From assembly GCF_020184175.1 (NCBI RefSeq), contig NC_065531.1, positions 34,989,213-35,053,212 on the forward strand: a stretch of DNA of 64,000 nucleotides, in the 5' to 3' direction. Positions 38,701 through 53,879 of the stretch are shown here, in pieces. The first letter of the stretch is position 1. Every line of letters begins with the position of its first letter. Position numbers and translations under genes: made by a program. The notes beneath the pieces were generated by a model that was not told the origin of the DNA, ran no database searches, and saw only the letters and a list, made by a program, of their open reading frames with translations. Origin of the DNA: Aphis gossypii. Lineage: Eukaryota; Arthropoda; Insecta; Hemiptera; Aphididae.

Positions 38701-41700
38701 TTTATTTACATACAATTCAGATTTACTGGAAATATCAAACGCCAATGTTGACTTTATTTTTTAATTTTGCATGTATTTTAATAAATTCAAGTACTTGTCT
38801 TAAGTTATGTACCTAATATTTATATTGTATTTTTAATCGAACATCATATTCATGTATTGATAGCTTATTTCATATATTATATTAATAAAATACCTATATT
38901 GAAAAATATATAATAATAATATAATAATAACAGTCAATAGATCATAACAAGATATTATTACGTAATATTTACTGATATAAATACATAATATATAACTGAT
39001 GTCGATTAGGAAATAATGAAGTTGACTTATTATTTTTATTATCATATGTATTATTTAAATTTGACAATATCTATATTGAAATAAATAAAAATTGAATAAT
39101 TAATTCCTAAATTATATTTTGGACAATAATTTGTATATAAATAAATATTCATTTTTTAATTTGAATATTATTTTCGATTGTACTAAAAAAGAATTATTCA
39201 TTGTTTAAATTATATTTTGAAATAATTGTATAATAAAAAATTAAAAACCAACACAATAGTTAACTAAAACACCTTTTCTAAGTGATACATTTATAATTTT
39301 TTTAATATTTTAATTTAAGTAAAGGATCTTAAAAAGTTTTCAATTTTGAAATTAAAATGTAGAATATTGGATAGTAGTATTAAGCTGCACTAGGAGTATT
39401 TTTTTTAATGTAATGATTCAAAATCGTATTAAAATCTAAAGCATTTACCTATAAATCAAAAATTTATATCTAACAACTATATTATTCTTATGCAAATACT
39501 TAGTCAGGGCGATCGTTACGTCAATCAACTAATTTCATTAATTATTATGACTGCTGCTTAGAACAATATATATCATAAGCAGTCGTTATTATTTTGTAAT
39601 TTGAGGTTTACCTGAAACAACACCCAACTGCAGAGGTTATAGTTATTAATTACATTATAGTGATTGTTATTATGTACTCACTTGTTCTGTGTTCTAATTG
39701 ATAGTTATTAAATTATACTTAATATAATTTCTTTATCATTATTACCCAGTTGAGTATTTAGTGAAATGTTATATCTACTCGAGATTTTTAAAAAAAAACT
39801 TAATAAATAATTTAATTTAAATACTTACTATTCATATTTTTTTTAAGTTTATTATCATTTTTTCTTAATAATATTCAAAATTTTAAGTTACTAAATTCCA
39901 CATTTATCCATCTTCATATAGTCTAGAACGATAATTGAATATCATTATTCATTTGAAGATATAGCCTTAAGACATTATATACAATTTATACGTTGGGAAT
40001 CTATATTTCATAGTATTCCAGTATGCTAAGTTTTGTTGTTTTAAAATAGTCATATTAAGAAAACATTTAAATCATCTAGAAAAAAAAATAAAATAACAGT
40101 ATACGTATCATGATATTTTACCTAATTATGTGTTTGGATTTTAAAACAAGTCAACATCAATAATCAGAATTAATCTTCAATAATATAATAATAATTGTCT
40201 TAATCATTATTAACTTTTAAAATCAAACTTTATTTTTTTTTAATTTCATGTACATTTTAAGCTCTTAATTCGTTTAAAACCAAAATAATAAATTATAATA
40301 CAAATTGAAAATATATTGCTTGCACTAGTAATAATTTCAGGTTAAATCTTGACAATTTTCTGTAACTAATTATTATGCGATGTATTAATTTGAAATATAT
40401 TAATATTCACTTCTTTACATTTACAAATATATATATATATATATATAAATACAAGTGTATAACTACAGTTCAACTATGTCACTTAATAAATTAGTGCATT
40501 AAGCTGAAGAGTTAATATATAAAAAAAAAATAACTTATTAATTTAAAACTAATGAATTACAGATCAAATAGTCACTACCTATTTGTATACGTATTTTAAA
40601 GATACATTTTGATTGATCTCATTGTACACTGTTTATATAACTTTAAGAGGATACTTATTCGTTAGTTTTCAAATTGATGCAATTTCGCATTTTTTATTGT
40701 AATAAAAATGTATATACCTAGTACATATTATGAATAGATAATCTTAATGGATTTTTACAGCGATTAATTGATTATAACCTTTGATCTTAGTATTATAGTT
40801 AATAAAAATAAAGGAGTATACCTTGGTGAATAAAATAACTAGGAATTTAAAAAGTTAAACTCGTGTTTAAAAGTATTTATTATGATGTGTAGAACAAAAC
40901 ATTTATAGTAATTTTTACTCTATTTTTAATGATCTATACCTATTACGTATTGAAATCCATTAGCATTTTTGATTACTGGTGAGAAATAGTTCGCATAATA
41001 TGGATGCATTTCACAGTTTAAAGTGAAATGAGATAATGAAAAGTCATAATCTCTAGGACAAGACGATAACTTTGATGGGAGGAATGGTAGTAATAAAATG
41101 TAGTACCAGATGAGCCAAACAGAAGAACTGTGAAAAATAGTTTTCCTACCTTATTCATGAAAATGCAGAAATTGAAAAGAATAATGGAATTCATGCCGAT
41201 ATCTGAACCCAAAACGAATTCCTGAAAGGTCGTCCGTTCATTTGTAAAGAATTTAAACGACATTATATGGTAATAGCTTACTATACAATTTAATTTAGAA
41301 TGAAGAACTTCACTTTAGATGCATAAATATTAAGTGATTGAAGATTGATTCATTACTTATTAACAAAAAGAATTGAAAATATACTGATTGTAAATCGAAA
41401 AATACAATAGTCAATAGTATAAGATTGTCTAAGAAAAATCAAGGCTTTTAAAATAAGTCACACAAGAATTTATTATTATTATCTATGTTTCATATTAGAT
41501 TTAACTAACATTCTCACTGTTATACATTCTATTATAAATTGAATTTTGTAACTTATTACAAATAGAATACATTTATTTAGTAAAATTATTTAAGCATATA
41601 TACATTAATAAGTAACCCTTTACATAATAATTTTAATTTTTCCTCAGTCTCATTTTCTAAATTTGTGTATTTATATTAAAGAAATAAAGTTCAGACGTGA

Positions 41701-42530
41701 AGTTGAAATTTTGATAAATTGATTTACTAGTTATATATTAATATGATTAAAATTTGTGTGAGTATTTATTTTGTAAATAAATAGAAAAATGTATATTTAT
41801 TATAAGTATATTAAAATGTTAAAGTTTTTTAACGTATTTGTATAAACTGGATAAATTGATTGTAACAAAATTATATAAATTAACTATAAAACTATAAAAC
41901 ATAACTGTTTTTTTTTTTTTGTTTCGCCAAAATATTATAAATAAATAATAAATAATATAAATATGTAGGAATGGAAATATATTACTACTAACTATCTATC
42001 ATTCTAACATTAATTTTAATATAAAATATTGATATTCAATAATATAATGTAAAAACTGTATTTATTAATAATATTTTAGAATAAATGGCATGGTTATATT
42101 TGATTTTTATAATTTTTTTATACTTAAAACTTTGCTGTGAAAGTCGTCCACTAAAAATGATTTTATGAAAAAGGTTAAAAAAACTTTATGATGGATATAT
42201 AAATAAAGCATTATTATGTAATTTAATATCATTTAATAAACAGGTATAAACATCATTATGTGTACGATTAGATATGGTTATAAACTTATAAATAATTGAT
42301 AAATCAATTAAATCATTGACTTAATAAAACAAGAATGACTATTTAATTATATCCAAAATTAACATAATATTACTAAGATAAAATTCTTACAAAAGATAAC
42401 AATTTATTTAACAAACATAATTAAAACAGATTATTATTAGATGACATACTGAAGTCAATAACTCTTGAATTATTTATAAAACTCATATTTAATATTTAAA
42501 CTAACTGACCGTTTTTGTTTAGCATGTCAT
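35765..42530. other. AT-rich non-coding tract
   Basis: No gene is well supported. A minus-strand frame at 41018-41263 includes a 72-base segment (41150-41221) bounded by TTTCAG and GTAGGA, which is exon-like but has no family signal. There is a TA run at about 40427-40447. GC-richer spots occur at about 36590-36690 and 38180-38260. Confidence 0.55.

Positions 42531-42537
<7 letters not shown>

Positions 42538-42580
<43 letters not shown>
42538..42580 (+). repeat. (TA)n microsatellite
   Basis: About 43 uninterrupted bases of alternating T and A. It is the longest pure dinucleotide repeat in the window and is probably length-variable. Confidence 0.9.
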
Positions 42581-42585
<5 letters not shown>

Positions 42586-43468
42586 CAATTTATAAAATTA
42601 CTCAACATTTTACTCATTATCATAATTTAATCAAAACATATACAAAATTAACTTTATAAAATTTACCTTAAAAACATCTCAATAGTATGACATAATATTG
42701 TGAACTAGAATTTAATTATACGCAAAAATACAAAAATAACCATTACTTAAAAACCAACAATATTCAAAATATAATAAAAAATCAAAATGCTTTTCTATAA
42801 AATATAGATTCTTAATCTTTCAAATTAAAAATAAGTTAAACATTTAAAAACTGTAATGCTTTCCATACAGAAATAATATAATAATTTTTTTGAAATATAA
42901 TTTTATAAAGTAATGTTCAACTCTGTAGATGTTCTGCTCTAAGTTTTATAGTAAGCTAATGAAAACTTTATACTTACTTACCTACTAAAAAGTAACAGTT
43001 TGGACTTTGAAATACGGTAACTTTTAAATACAACAAGTTGATGGACAAAAACTTTTTATTTATTATTCATAAAAGAATATAACAACAATATTAGCAATCC
43101 GTTTAAATAATTAATTATGAAAGTGAAGTGTGTTTTTTTTGTATAATATATATGTTTGTACTACAGTAAAAATGAATCCTAGTTGTATTTGTTATTTTAA
43201 ATGTAATTTTTTTTTTTTTATACGGTGTGATTCTATGACAAAATAATGATATTTTAGTTTATTCTCAGTTCACATTTTATATATTAACTAAAAGTATAAA
43301 TCAATGAAATATACTATGTTATATTATGTAATAATATTATCCATGGTATAATTTTTGAGAAGCATTATGAGGCAGTAGTTATAAATAACAGTAAAAATAA
43401 AAATAATGTCTACTATGGACATCACCACCGGACATCTCCATAAAAATAGAAACATTCATCAATAGATT

Positions 43469-43586
43469 GAAATTCGGATAGGTTAGGTTAACTGGTTATG
43501 ATAACTGACCAGTTCTTAATAAAGAGAGGAGAACTTCCTATTTGGTAATATTCTCCTCGAGATTAAACACACCATATCCGAATTTC
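43469..43586. other. Three-stem foldback (three-way-junction-like) structure
   Basis: A closing stem pairs 43469-43483 with 43571-43586 (15 pairs with one bulged A). Inside it are two separate perfect hairpins: AACTGGT at 43490-43496 with ACCAGTT at 43508-43514, and GAGGAGAA at 43526-43533 with TTCTCCTC at 43551-43558. The stems are GC-richer than the surroundings. The palindromic design works on either strand, so a transcript from either side could fold. There is no tRNA box and no hammerhead core (CTGATGA). It may be a foldback transposon end or an unrecognised structured RNA. Confidence 0.55.
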
Positions 43587-43599
43587 GTACATTCAAAAC

Positions 43600-46500
43600 G
43601 GAGAAATGAGCTACAGGAATATCCAATATTCTCTCTGAAGCTCTATACCTTAATAACTTAAAACATATGATAACCTTTATTATTAAGTCTAAATTAATTA
43701 ATCAACTGTAATTGGTATGTACACAATATAATTTAAGATCAAGTGTAAAAATAATATGTAATTTAATTCTGCCAATGGCCAATGGCCATAGTTGTCAAAG
43801 CTAAACGTATCTTACAAAAAAAAAATGTTAACATTAGTGTTTTTTTTTATTTTATTGTTTTTTTTTTTTCACTTGTTTATTTCAATACTATGGTGGCTCT
43901 ACCCTTTACTGTTTCACTAACCCTCCTACGGGATTTACCCTACGATCAAAGAGTCATCCCGTGTTGCTTCTTGAAATTTAATATCTGTAATTCAAAATTT
44001 GTAAAATAAAAAAAGGGAAAATCAAATATACAACTTTTTTTTTTATCATAAAATGAGTTTCAAGTATTTAATCAATAATAATAATAATTATTTTTTTTAC
44101 TACGCTTATAGTTTTATGGGGAAGATAAAATATACAAAACTTTTTTTTTATATTATGGAGACAAAATAATAAATTTGTATAAAGATATTTTTTTATATGA
44201 ACATGACTCGGGCCTTGTTCACGTTAGAACAAATATATGAAGGGTAGACTTGTTATTGAGATGGTATTATCAGAACATTTTAAGTTATTGATAAATTTAA
44301 TATTACCATGAAAAATGTGCAAGTTTTATTAAGAATATTTTAAAACTAATATATTTTATGATTTTTAACAAGTAGCATACTGAAGTATTCGCTAAAAAAT
44401 AGAAAATAAAACTGTTATTTTGGTCAAAAGATTCAGTTAATTAAGATAGAACAACTAAAATGTTCTTTAATTATATTAACTAGTGATAAATACCATGAAA
44501 TTCATTGGTTTTTATCAAAAAAAAAAAAAAAAAATACAAAACTAAAACTAACATAAATTAAAATACATTTATCTGTAACTACCTGAAACTAAAGAAATAG
44601 AAGAAATCAAGTGTCCACTCAATCTTCATATTTTACTTGTTCAACTTCAACATCCTGGTTGGTGGTCCAAATGTTCAAATGTCTTTAATTCAACCAACGA
44701 ATAGTTTGTACACTATTCAATATACTAAGGCTTAATACTAAAACATTATATAAAAGAAACGAATATAAACGATATCTACTTTAAATAAATATATTTTATA
44801 CCCTAAAATTATCTTAATAAATAGGTATCTATACAACGAAAACTAGCTTTAATTAAGTATATTTTTGTTATAAAAAAATGTATGACATACTTTAATAGGT
44901 TTTATAATTAACTTTGGTTTTTACGCAAAATTTTTACTTTCAATCCAGATTACAACTGTTATTATTATTTTTTATTTTTGAAAGATAACTTGTCAATTTC
45001 TAGTTTCATTCTAGCGTCTGTTATCTACAAAATATATTGTACTTTATATTTGTATGTGCAATATTTAAATATAAGTGTATTACATAAAATATTTTTACTA
45101 TTGTCATCAATTACCTTACTTTTACTATTATAAAATAGTACCTATTCATATTGTCAAAGCTTTAAATTATTATGATTTATGACGGAAAAATAAGCGATTA
45201 TGTATTCTAAAATAGCCGATTTATTCATAATTGATTGTTTATTAATAATTATTATTTAATTATTAATTTATTATACAAATATTCAATTACTTGGGGTTAT
45301 TGCAATTTAAAGAGTAAGATTGCTATAAAGAGTTGTCAATATGGGACTAAAGTACTTAACATACTATCAGAAGACTGCTAACTTCAGTCTATTTCCATTA
45401 AATTAATCAAATGTAAAACTTTCTTGAACAATAGTTGCTAAGAGTTCCCAGTTATTATTTACAGGCTCGTGAAATAAATAAAACTAGTTAAAATTCTGAA
45501 TTAAGGTAAATAAAATTAACAATGAACTGAAATAGAGGTATTTATTTTGACTAACATTATAATAATTAATATTTGTGAATGTGATTGTTTATGTGTTAAT
45601 ATGAATGGACTCTATTTTGAAGATGTAAAACAAATTCAAACACAAAATATTTATTTAGAAGAATAGGTCTGTAGTTATTGAAAAGTCATGTTAAATGTAT
45701 TTAATATTTTAAATGTTTATATAAAATATAATTGATTTTATATTATAGAGATAAGGTAAAAATGTGTGTTACTTGTATAATATTATTGCTTTAAGTATTT
45801 ATGTAGATTTAATCTTTGTTTTAATGTTACGTCGTAACATTTGATTACCTCGTTTTGTAGTGTTATAATACACTACCTACTTAAATCAGTTTAATCTCAG
45901 TAAAATAGTATATTATAGTATATAAGAGTCCAAATTAATCATTTTATTAGGATTTAATTGGTTTAGATTTAAAATTTTTAAAATAGACTATAAAAGTAAC
46001 AAGTTAAAAATTAAAAGTACCTATTTAACTAAAGTTAAAATTCAATTGCATTTTTTTATACACTGTTTATTTATAATCCATATTAAAGCAAAAAAAAAAT
46101 ATATAGTAAAAATAATATTTATAAAAATAATTAACAGAAATAGAATCTAACTGTAATACAACAAATAAATTTTAGAACATCTAATAAAAGTAGTATTTGT
46201 TGACTATATGTCGTTTCGATTTAAAAATTAAGATAACTATTGTTACAGTTATGTACAATTTCAAATTATTTTTATAATTTACATGAGTTATATTGAACTT
46301 ATATAGCAAATAGCCACCAATCAAAAATTTCCTACAACCATATGAAAATTTAATAGTTAAAAAAAAAAAAAACAATGTAATACATGCCTTTAATTTTTAT
46401 ACTCAATTTTAAAATCTAAATTTGTCTTAAAAATAAAACATTTATATATGAAGCTACTATAGTTCCAGCTTAGTTGTGTAGAATCCAAATTTGGGGGCAA

Positions 46501-49400
46501 GTTTAAATATTTAACATTTAACCTAAATATTATTTTACGCAGTGATTTACATGTGCTACATTTAAAAATAATCTCATTAAATTTTAATCGATCTACAAAA
46601 AATACTATAAAAATCACTATAAAAACTTTCTTATCATTACATATTAAATAATATAAATTTTCTTCCACAGCTTTTGCAGGATAATCCATTAAATTGAAAA
46701 AAAATTTACTAAAGAATAATATTATTTTCAGAGGTGCTAGTAATGACTAATATATAGTTTCAACTTCTCTTTCAACAGTATCTATGTACTAATTATTATT
46801 TATTTTTCATTTTATGTTATCGAATTTGATTATTTTACTTTTTTTTTTATTTGTATATAACCATTTTATATTCTAATAGAAGAGAAAGATTTTTGAAGCT
46901 ATAACTAAATGATCCAATAGAAGTCCATGAATACATGTGGATTATATTTTAATGATTCACCATCATTAATAAATTATCATATATTATGTTATCAAAATAT
47001 CAAAATAACTAAATTTAATCGACATGGTTTTAGATTTATCAGTCACTGTACAAGTTGATTTATAAAATATAAATAAAATTATAGTCAGTGTCTTAAGAAC
47101 AATTGTTCATGATTATGAATGTACCTACTTACGTGTTTGTGCAGTTATATTATTTTTGTTGAAATTCATAAACGAAAATGCTTTTCCTTATACTTTTTCT
47201 AATACTTTTAAACCAATAATTTCAGAATGAATGAAAAATATAAGTTTAAAAATTGTATTAAAGTATTACTAATAAAGAATAATTTATTTTTATTTAAATT
47301 AATAAATATTTAAATAAAAAAGGATATACTTATTTCCATACAAGCATTAAATAAAAAAAAAAAAAAGGTCATCCAATATTATGTCTTAGATGGGGATTTC
47401 AAAATCTATTAACCTTAAAACCGTACACTAACCATTGTAATTTAATATGACAATATTTACTTTAAATTTTTCAAAAGTTTATTTATGAAAGACTAGAAAT
47501 TAATCTGAAATATATACCGATGTTTTTTAGTCACTACTTTATCTTAATTTAAATCAGTGTAATTTTATTTTTTGGTACCCCGTAAAATTATTCGCATTTC
47601 CTGCGTAAATCCATTAGATTTTATTAATTATTAAGTAAATTAAATAGCTTAGCGAAACCTAGTCTTTTAAAATACTGTCTATAGGTTAGGTCTATTGATC
47701 AAAGAATAAATAACAGCATTTTAAACAGAGTTTGTTTTAAAAATACTACTAATAAATTGTCATTATGAACACTATATCATATGTCAAAATAGATTTTCTT
47801 TTCAAAATGTATACTACTAAACCTTAGACTTTGGATAAAAAAAATAATAATGTTTTAACTTGTCAGGTAAAAATTCTAACCTAAACTATGCACCACACAT
47901 TTTTAAGCTATGAAGTACCATATGAAAAGGGAATATGCAATGATTAAAATGTCAAAAGCTATGAGCTACAATAACAATAGGTTATAATTATTTGACCGTT
48001 AACCGTGAAACAGTGTGACTTTCGATTTATCCCATGCGTAATAAAAAAAATATATGAAAATTAAACTACAATTTAGAAAACATATACTATGCAATTCATA
48101 TTTCTTTTTTTTTTTTTACAGTAAAATTTAACGGCTGAACAAAATTTTGATTTTTTGAGTTACTGGATAATTTTTGAACAAGATTATAAAATAATAAACT
48201 TTATATGCTATTAATGATAAAAAAATCTAACTTATTTATGCTCTAAATTAGATTCAGAACATATTGACATGGCCTCTGATGAACTATCTTTGATCAAGCA
48301 TTATTAAGAAAAATAAACTTGAAACCAATAGGCTTGTATTTCCACCAGACTTAAAAATTAAATAGTATATTATTTTTTAAATAATATTTTATAGTTATAA
48401 ACATAATAGTTCTATACGGCTATAATATTGCTATATACACAAATATATTTTTAGATTGGTAATACTATGTCTCAAATAATTCCATAACAGGTTTCAATCA
48501 AATAAATTCATTTGATTTGAAATTTTTAAAATATTAAAAATATAAAACTTATGAATAATATTATTGAAATAAATAAATAAATAAAATTGAAACTAATAGT
48601 TTTTTACATATTTTTCTGCTAGATTTTACAAATTTAAGATACAAATTTCTATTTTTATTCAACTAATCTTATTTTTTTTTTTTAAATGTAAATTATTTAA
48701 TTATTTTTCTTCTTTGTCATAATTATTTGATTATATATTTTAGGAATACCTAGTTCAATTTTATCACCTACTATTTACTATTATATATATATATATATAA
48801 TATGTTTGATGAATATATTATACAGTTGATACATATTAAAAAACCAAAAAAAAAAAAAATACGATTTATAAAATTAATTAATCGATTAATATTATTCGAA
48901 CGAGTTCAATTTTTAAATACTATTTTTTTTTATATACATAACTGAAATACATAACCCATTATTCAAAACGTTATTATAAAGTTAAACAAAAATAAAACTA
49001 CACTTAATCAGATTATTTATTTTATTTTATAAATCGAACGAAAACTTGGCTTTGTTTTCAGATTAAATAATTTTTAGATATAGGTATTAATTGTGTATGT
49101 AGTTTTCATCTGTAATATATCTAATATACAATACATATGAATTCAGTTAGTTGTTACTTAAAAATACCAGATTACCAAAATATGCTATATTATAATATGC
49201 ATGTAAAAATATTTAAATATATCTATATTCAATAATAAAAAATAAAAAAACAATTATATTACATTTATGTAAATGTAATACCGATCAAACACAATGATGA
49301 GCCATGATCATAAAATATTCAATATTACCGATCGCGTGGGAACTATATTATTTGATCAAATATGTGACAACTAAAACCGATATAATATTTTAACAATAAT
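43600..49400. other. AT-rich non-coding tract
   Basis: No gene supported. A degenerate GCCAATG-type short repeat lies near 43772-43790, a 17-base palindrome at 45824-45840 (ATGTTACGTCGTAACAT), a poly-A run near 44518-44534 and a TA run near 48780-48800. The 99-residue minus frame ending at 46390 is AT-driven and not convincing. Confidence 0.6.
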
Positions 49401-49439
49401 TTACAAATACGTAACAAAAGATATTTTTCCGTCCAACTC

Positions 49440-49990
49440 TTATACAGATACAACACAAAATGTATTATGTACACATACACACACACACGCATACGCACAT
49501 AATGTCAACCTGGGGTTTAGATTTATCATTTCGAGTGTAAGATTATGCATGTAGCCCCGTAATTCATTATTATTATTGTTATTGCACACGGCATTTTCCC
49601 GTTATGGCACCACATTGTACCACAATTATCATCGCCTAAATAAATATTATGTAAATATATATTTTTTTTTTTTTTATGAAACCGCCTTGGTAGCTCAGAT
49701 GATAATCAAACGGAGAAAATGCCAATTGCACGCATTCATGTAGATTTAGTCACAGACGAGGTTTTTATATTTTATCACCCGAAATCAAACAACCGCATTC
49801 AAACTGTCCAAAGATATATTTCTATTCGCGCGTCTATGCCCGCGCATATTATGACGGCATGGTCGACTACCCTTAACCGCGTTTGTATGGGTTTCGAGCG
49901 GACCAAAGCTATATATTATTATTATTATTATAGTAGATACACCGCATACTCTAATATTATTAATGATCGAACGCTGCTGTGATTTTCAAT
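49440..49990 (+). other. GC-elevated island with an open frame
   Basis: It starts with a short CA-rich run (about 49470-49500). After a long T-run it includes an ATG frame at 49719-49982 (87 residues, starting MPIARIHVDLVTDEVF) whose first 65 codons are of balanced composition and GC-rich. The frame then runs into a TAT microsatellite encoding six tyrosines, so the true coding end, if any, is probably earlier. AG sites that could serve as acceptors lie just upstream of the ATG. No domain is recognised. A regulatory island in the receptor intron is an equally good reading. Confidence 0.3.
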
Positions 49991-49994
49991 ACCT

Positions 49995-52900
49995 ACATAT
50001 TATATTATATGAGTATAAATAATGTATGATTCGTTTAACGCACAAAATTCGAAAATAAAAATGTTTTATACAGTCTTAACACTCTTAAAAGTCTTTATGT
50101 CATACAGTTTTTTTTTTTTTTTTAATTTTTTAATAGGTATCAAACTCTTTACTATTTAGCATAACGAATTTTTTAGTATTTTCAAAGACAATTTGTACCT
50201 ATATTGGCTATATTCATATTTAATTTTTGGACATTTTTTATGAATAAATATCAATGATTTCTTATTTTCATTTTATTAACCTTCAAGCATGTAACAATTA
50301 AATGAGATAAATTATATCCTCGCAAAATTGAAGTGTATTATGTATCTACTATCCTATCAATACCTATTTATGACAATTAAAAATTTTACTATACGAAATG
50401 TGTTTTATTTGTTTATTTATTTTTAGGAAAATATTTTGTTTCATAAGACATTACAAATGTTGAATACAATTATAAAAAAACTCAAAGAATGTTTAAATTT
50501 TAATATAATGTTGTATAATGTTTTGAATAATACATCAATATTATTTTTTAAACCCACACATCTTCATTAATAAAAGTAGTACTTACCTATATCAAATTTA
50601 AATCCTTACTTAACAAAAATAAAAATTCATTACGTATCTACTTTATTAAAAAATTTAATAAATCAGATGATAAAATTAAAACCATGTAAAAAATAATAAC
50701 CTACGGCTGAGTTATAACAATTAGTAGTAACTCTTAAATATTTTATTAAAGAAAAATTATGAATAGTTAAAATTATAAGACATTGTATAAAAATAAAAAT
50801 ATTATATATCATTTTGGTAGCATTGTCAATAACTCGAAAATGATACTTTATACTTATTTTATATGCACATATTTAAAATATAAACATGAATTTTACCATG
50901 TAATTATGCTATAAAATCATATAGATTAAATATTACTCATTTTTGTCTTTAGATAGATACCATTATAACTTAAAAATTCACATAATATGTAAGTGTATTT
51001 TATTTGTTTATAATTAAATAAAACGTGCTGACTCATAATGCATGCATATGATTTTGTATTTTATGTTTAATTTTTCACCGCCTAATAGTACGTATATGGT
51101 TTATATGACCGATGAATATCTATTAAGTTAACTATACGTAACGTATCCTTTAGCATGATATATGATAGAAAAATAACGTATCAATATGTGCATAACATTA
51201 ACAATATGATATATATTTTATGTAAATAACATTAACGAAGTATATAGTAAATATGTTGGAAATTACTTTATTAATAGTGTTCAATTTTAAATAAATAAGA
51301 AGTAAAATTATTTTCAAAACGTACATAAACGTTATATCATAGCAATTTAATTATAATTTATTTGATACAGTTCTATGATAGCCATTATCCTGTACACATG
51401 CACTTTATGTACGCTGCGCTGCCGAAGTGTTCAACTCACATATAAAATAAATTATATTGTAAAATGTGTATGCGCTTTCCTGATGTTCCACAAGCATTTG
51501 ATATATGCTATGAAATGATGGCTTACTTTTGACATTTAAAAAATATGGAGATCATGTATATTTTTTAATCATTAAATTTTATCTAACAAATCGCCATTTT
51601 AAAATTAGATTTGATGATGTAGAATAATAATTGTGGTATAGCCAATATTTCAGCTGGTGTTACCTAGAGCTTGGGGACAATATTCTACCCTATTCTTCAA
51701 AACATAACTATATGGCGTTGATCAACCACCTTCTACTCTAAATACCCAAATTACTAACTATGTATATGGAAAGGCCATAAAGTACCTAATATAATAATTT
51801 ATTATTCAATAAAAAGTTATTACTATGAATGAAATGAATAAAAATATTTTTAAAAAACTTGTCAGTTTATGAATGTTGTCAAAGTTAATATTTTGATTTT
51901 AATATATCTATATACTTATTATACTTGTATAAGTACAATCTAGAATCTAGATAATTATTATTAAGCACCGACCTATCACTTTTATCCAGTAACATAAGAA
52001 GTATATAATAAAGGGGGTAACTTCTGGAATGTTTATCCATTACTATAACGACTTGGTTAAAGTTAAGACAATATTTATTATTAGTTTTCTAGTTTATATA
52101 ACTTATAGTGAAACGACGCTCGATAAGGTAATTGTAAAATACACGGACCTTACTTATTTGTTCGTTGGTACAGAATACTAAACTATATTAGATCACGTAA
52201 AAAAATGTAAACGAAAATACAGCCATTACATTTATTTATTAAATATAGTATTATTGTACTTATCAATATTCATTTTAAGTTTTAGTATTATGGTTTTCCT
52301 GGTTTCCAGTTTTTAGAGCAACAATGCAAACAATGAAACAACAAAAGTATAATTGCGCTGTAAAACTAATGACAGAACAATTTTAAGACCATCGTCTTTT
52401 TCCGTAAGTTAACAATCATCGACCGATACTTAGTGATAAACAGTAGAATGTATTATTGTATGCAGTATTAAAAATACAAAAATAATTTAAATACTTTAGT
52501 AAGTAGGTTACTAATTATCATTGGTATAATTATTAAAAATATTTTTTTCTTAATCCCCATTCCACATTGCAAAGCAAAATATTCTGTCTTCTGTTTTATG
52601 TATATATTACGTATATTTAATACACTTCTTTTTGGCAACTGAACTTAAAATATTCCAGTCTGAAATTATTTACAATGTTCAATGCTTGTTCTTTGTATAA
52701 CTATAATACATATATTCCGCATGGATATAAACTTTAGTTTTATATTGATTAAATATTCGACGGCGAGTCATTTAGAATATTATAATAATATGATTTTACA
52801 GTATGTATATAGAAAGTCTGAAGCCTCTAGAATATTGAGGTAGGTATTATGGAACACCCAAAAATAATCCATTATAATTAATAATAAGTCGTAATAATCA

Positions 52901-53875
52901 GTAGTATAAAATACATTCAATGCATTTATATTTTGTTAATATCTACCATAATCATGTTTTAACCTAAGCATACATATTACATAACATTAAGTTTACAGCT
53001 GAGATTTTATAAACTTTTTGATGCTCATTTATTTTTTTTTACTCCCATTGTATTATATTTTAGATATGATATTTTATGATCAAAAATTATTATAGCAAAA
53101 TATGAATAAATTGGTTCTTATCCTATTTCTTTGAATACATTATACGAAACATATGCAGACTGCGTACACCTCAAAGTATTACAGTCGTAAAACCTTTCTA
53201 GGAACACATTATTTTCAGTCAAAAGATCAAATTGAATAATAACACTCAAATATAAGCGCCGCATGCTTACGTAATGGACAATAGTAATGAGAATAATGAA
53301 AGGAATAATAATTTATTAATGAAAACGCTTTAAAAACGGTTTAAATTATAAGTAACAAACAGGGCTACTTGATTCTGCACTATGATAACAATTTACACGT
53401 GAGTTGTAAATTATGACTATTATATTATACGCGTGTTAAATGTTAATTTAATAACGTATAAATCTCATATATTTATAAAATTTAAATGTAAAAAAAAATC
53501 ATTTATGCTGTTAAACTCTTAAAATCTTATGTTTTAAAGTTACGCGGTTTTGTTATTTTATAAAAATAAACGTGCATTTTTCTTCCGTTTGAATTCCGGT
53601 TTTAAATGTATACTAGTAGATAAGTCAAGACACAATTATTATTGAGGTTAAACACGTATACCCTTTCTCCGAAATGTAAAACGATAACATAATATTTTGA
53701 TTTATAACGATAACATTCGTTATAGCATTAACGTGGACCAATGTTTTATTATAAAAATAATTCAACGCAAAAAAATCTGGCTGACGTAGGTAAGTCACAA
53801 TGCAGTGTTACACGTCGACCATAATGTCGACTCATGCCATAATTCCAATATCGAAAGTCGCGATTCCAGTAAAAA
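49995..53875. other. AT-rich non-coding tract upstream of the CpG island
   Basis: No gene seen. A small GC-richer spot near 51410-51450 is unexplained. This DNA is immediately downstream (in gene sense) of the receptor's first coding exon and so should be the start of its first coding intron. Confidence 0.65.
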
Positions 53876-53879
53876 ATAA

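Noticed and set aside
41018..41263. Minus-strand 81-residue frame with a splice-bounded 72-base segment
   Set aside because: Acceptor and donor are fair, but the peptide is hydrophobic and family-less and does not continue the receptor sequence in phase 1. Kept only as a note.
43469..43586. Hammerhead ribozyme
   Set aside because: Three stems are present, but the CTGATGA core is absent and the junction order does not fit.
46390..46689. 99-residue minus-strand frame
   Set aside because: Composition is fully explained by AT-rich DNA; no motif or splice context.
49684..49760. tRNA-like TGGTAGCTCAGATGATA
   Set aside because: It resembles an A box, but there is no B box (GGTTCGA), no matching D stem and no acceptor stem.
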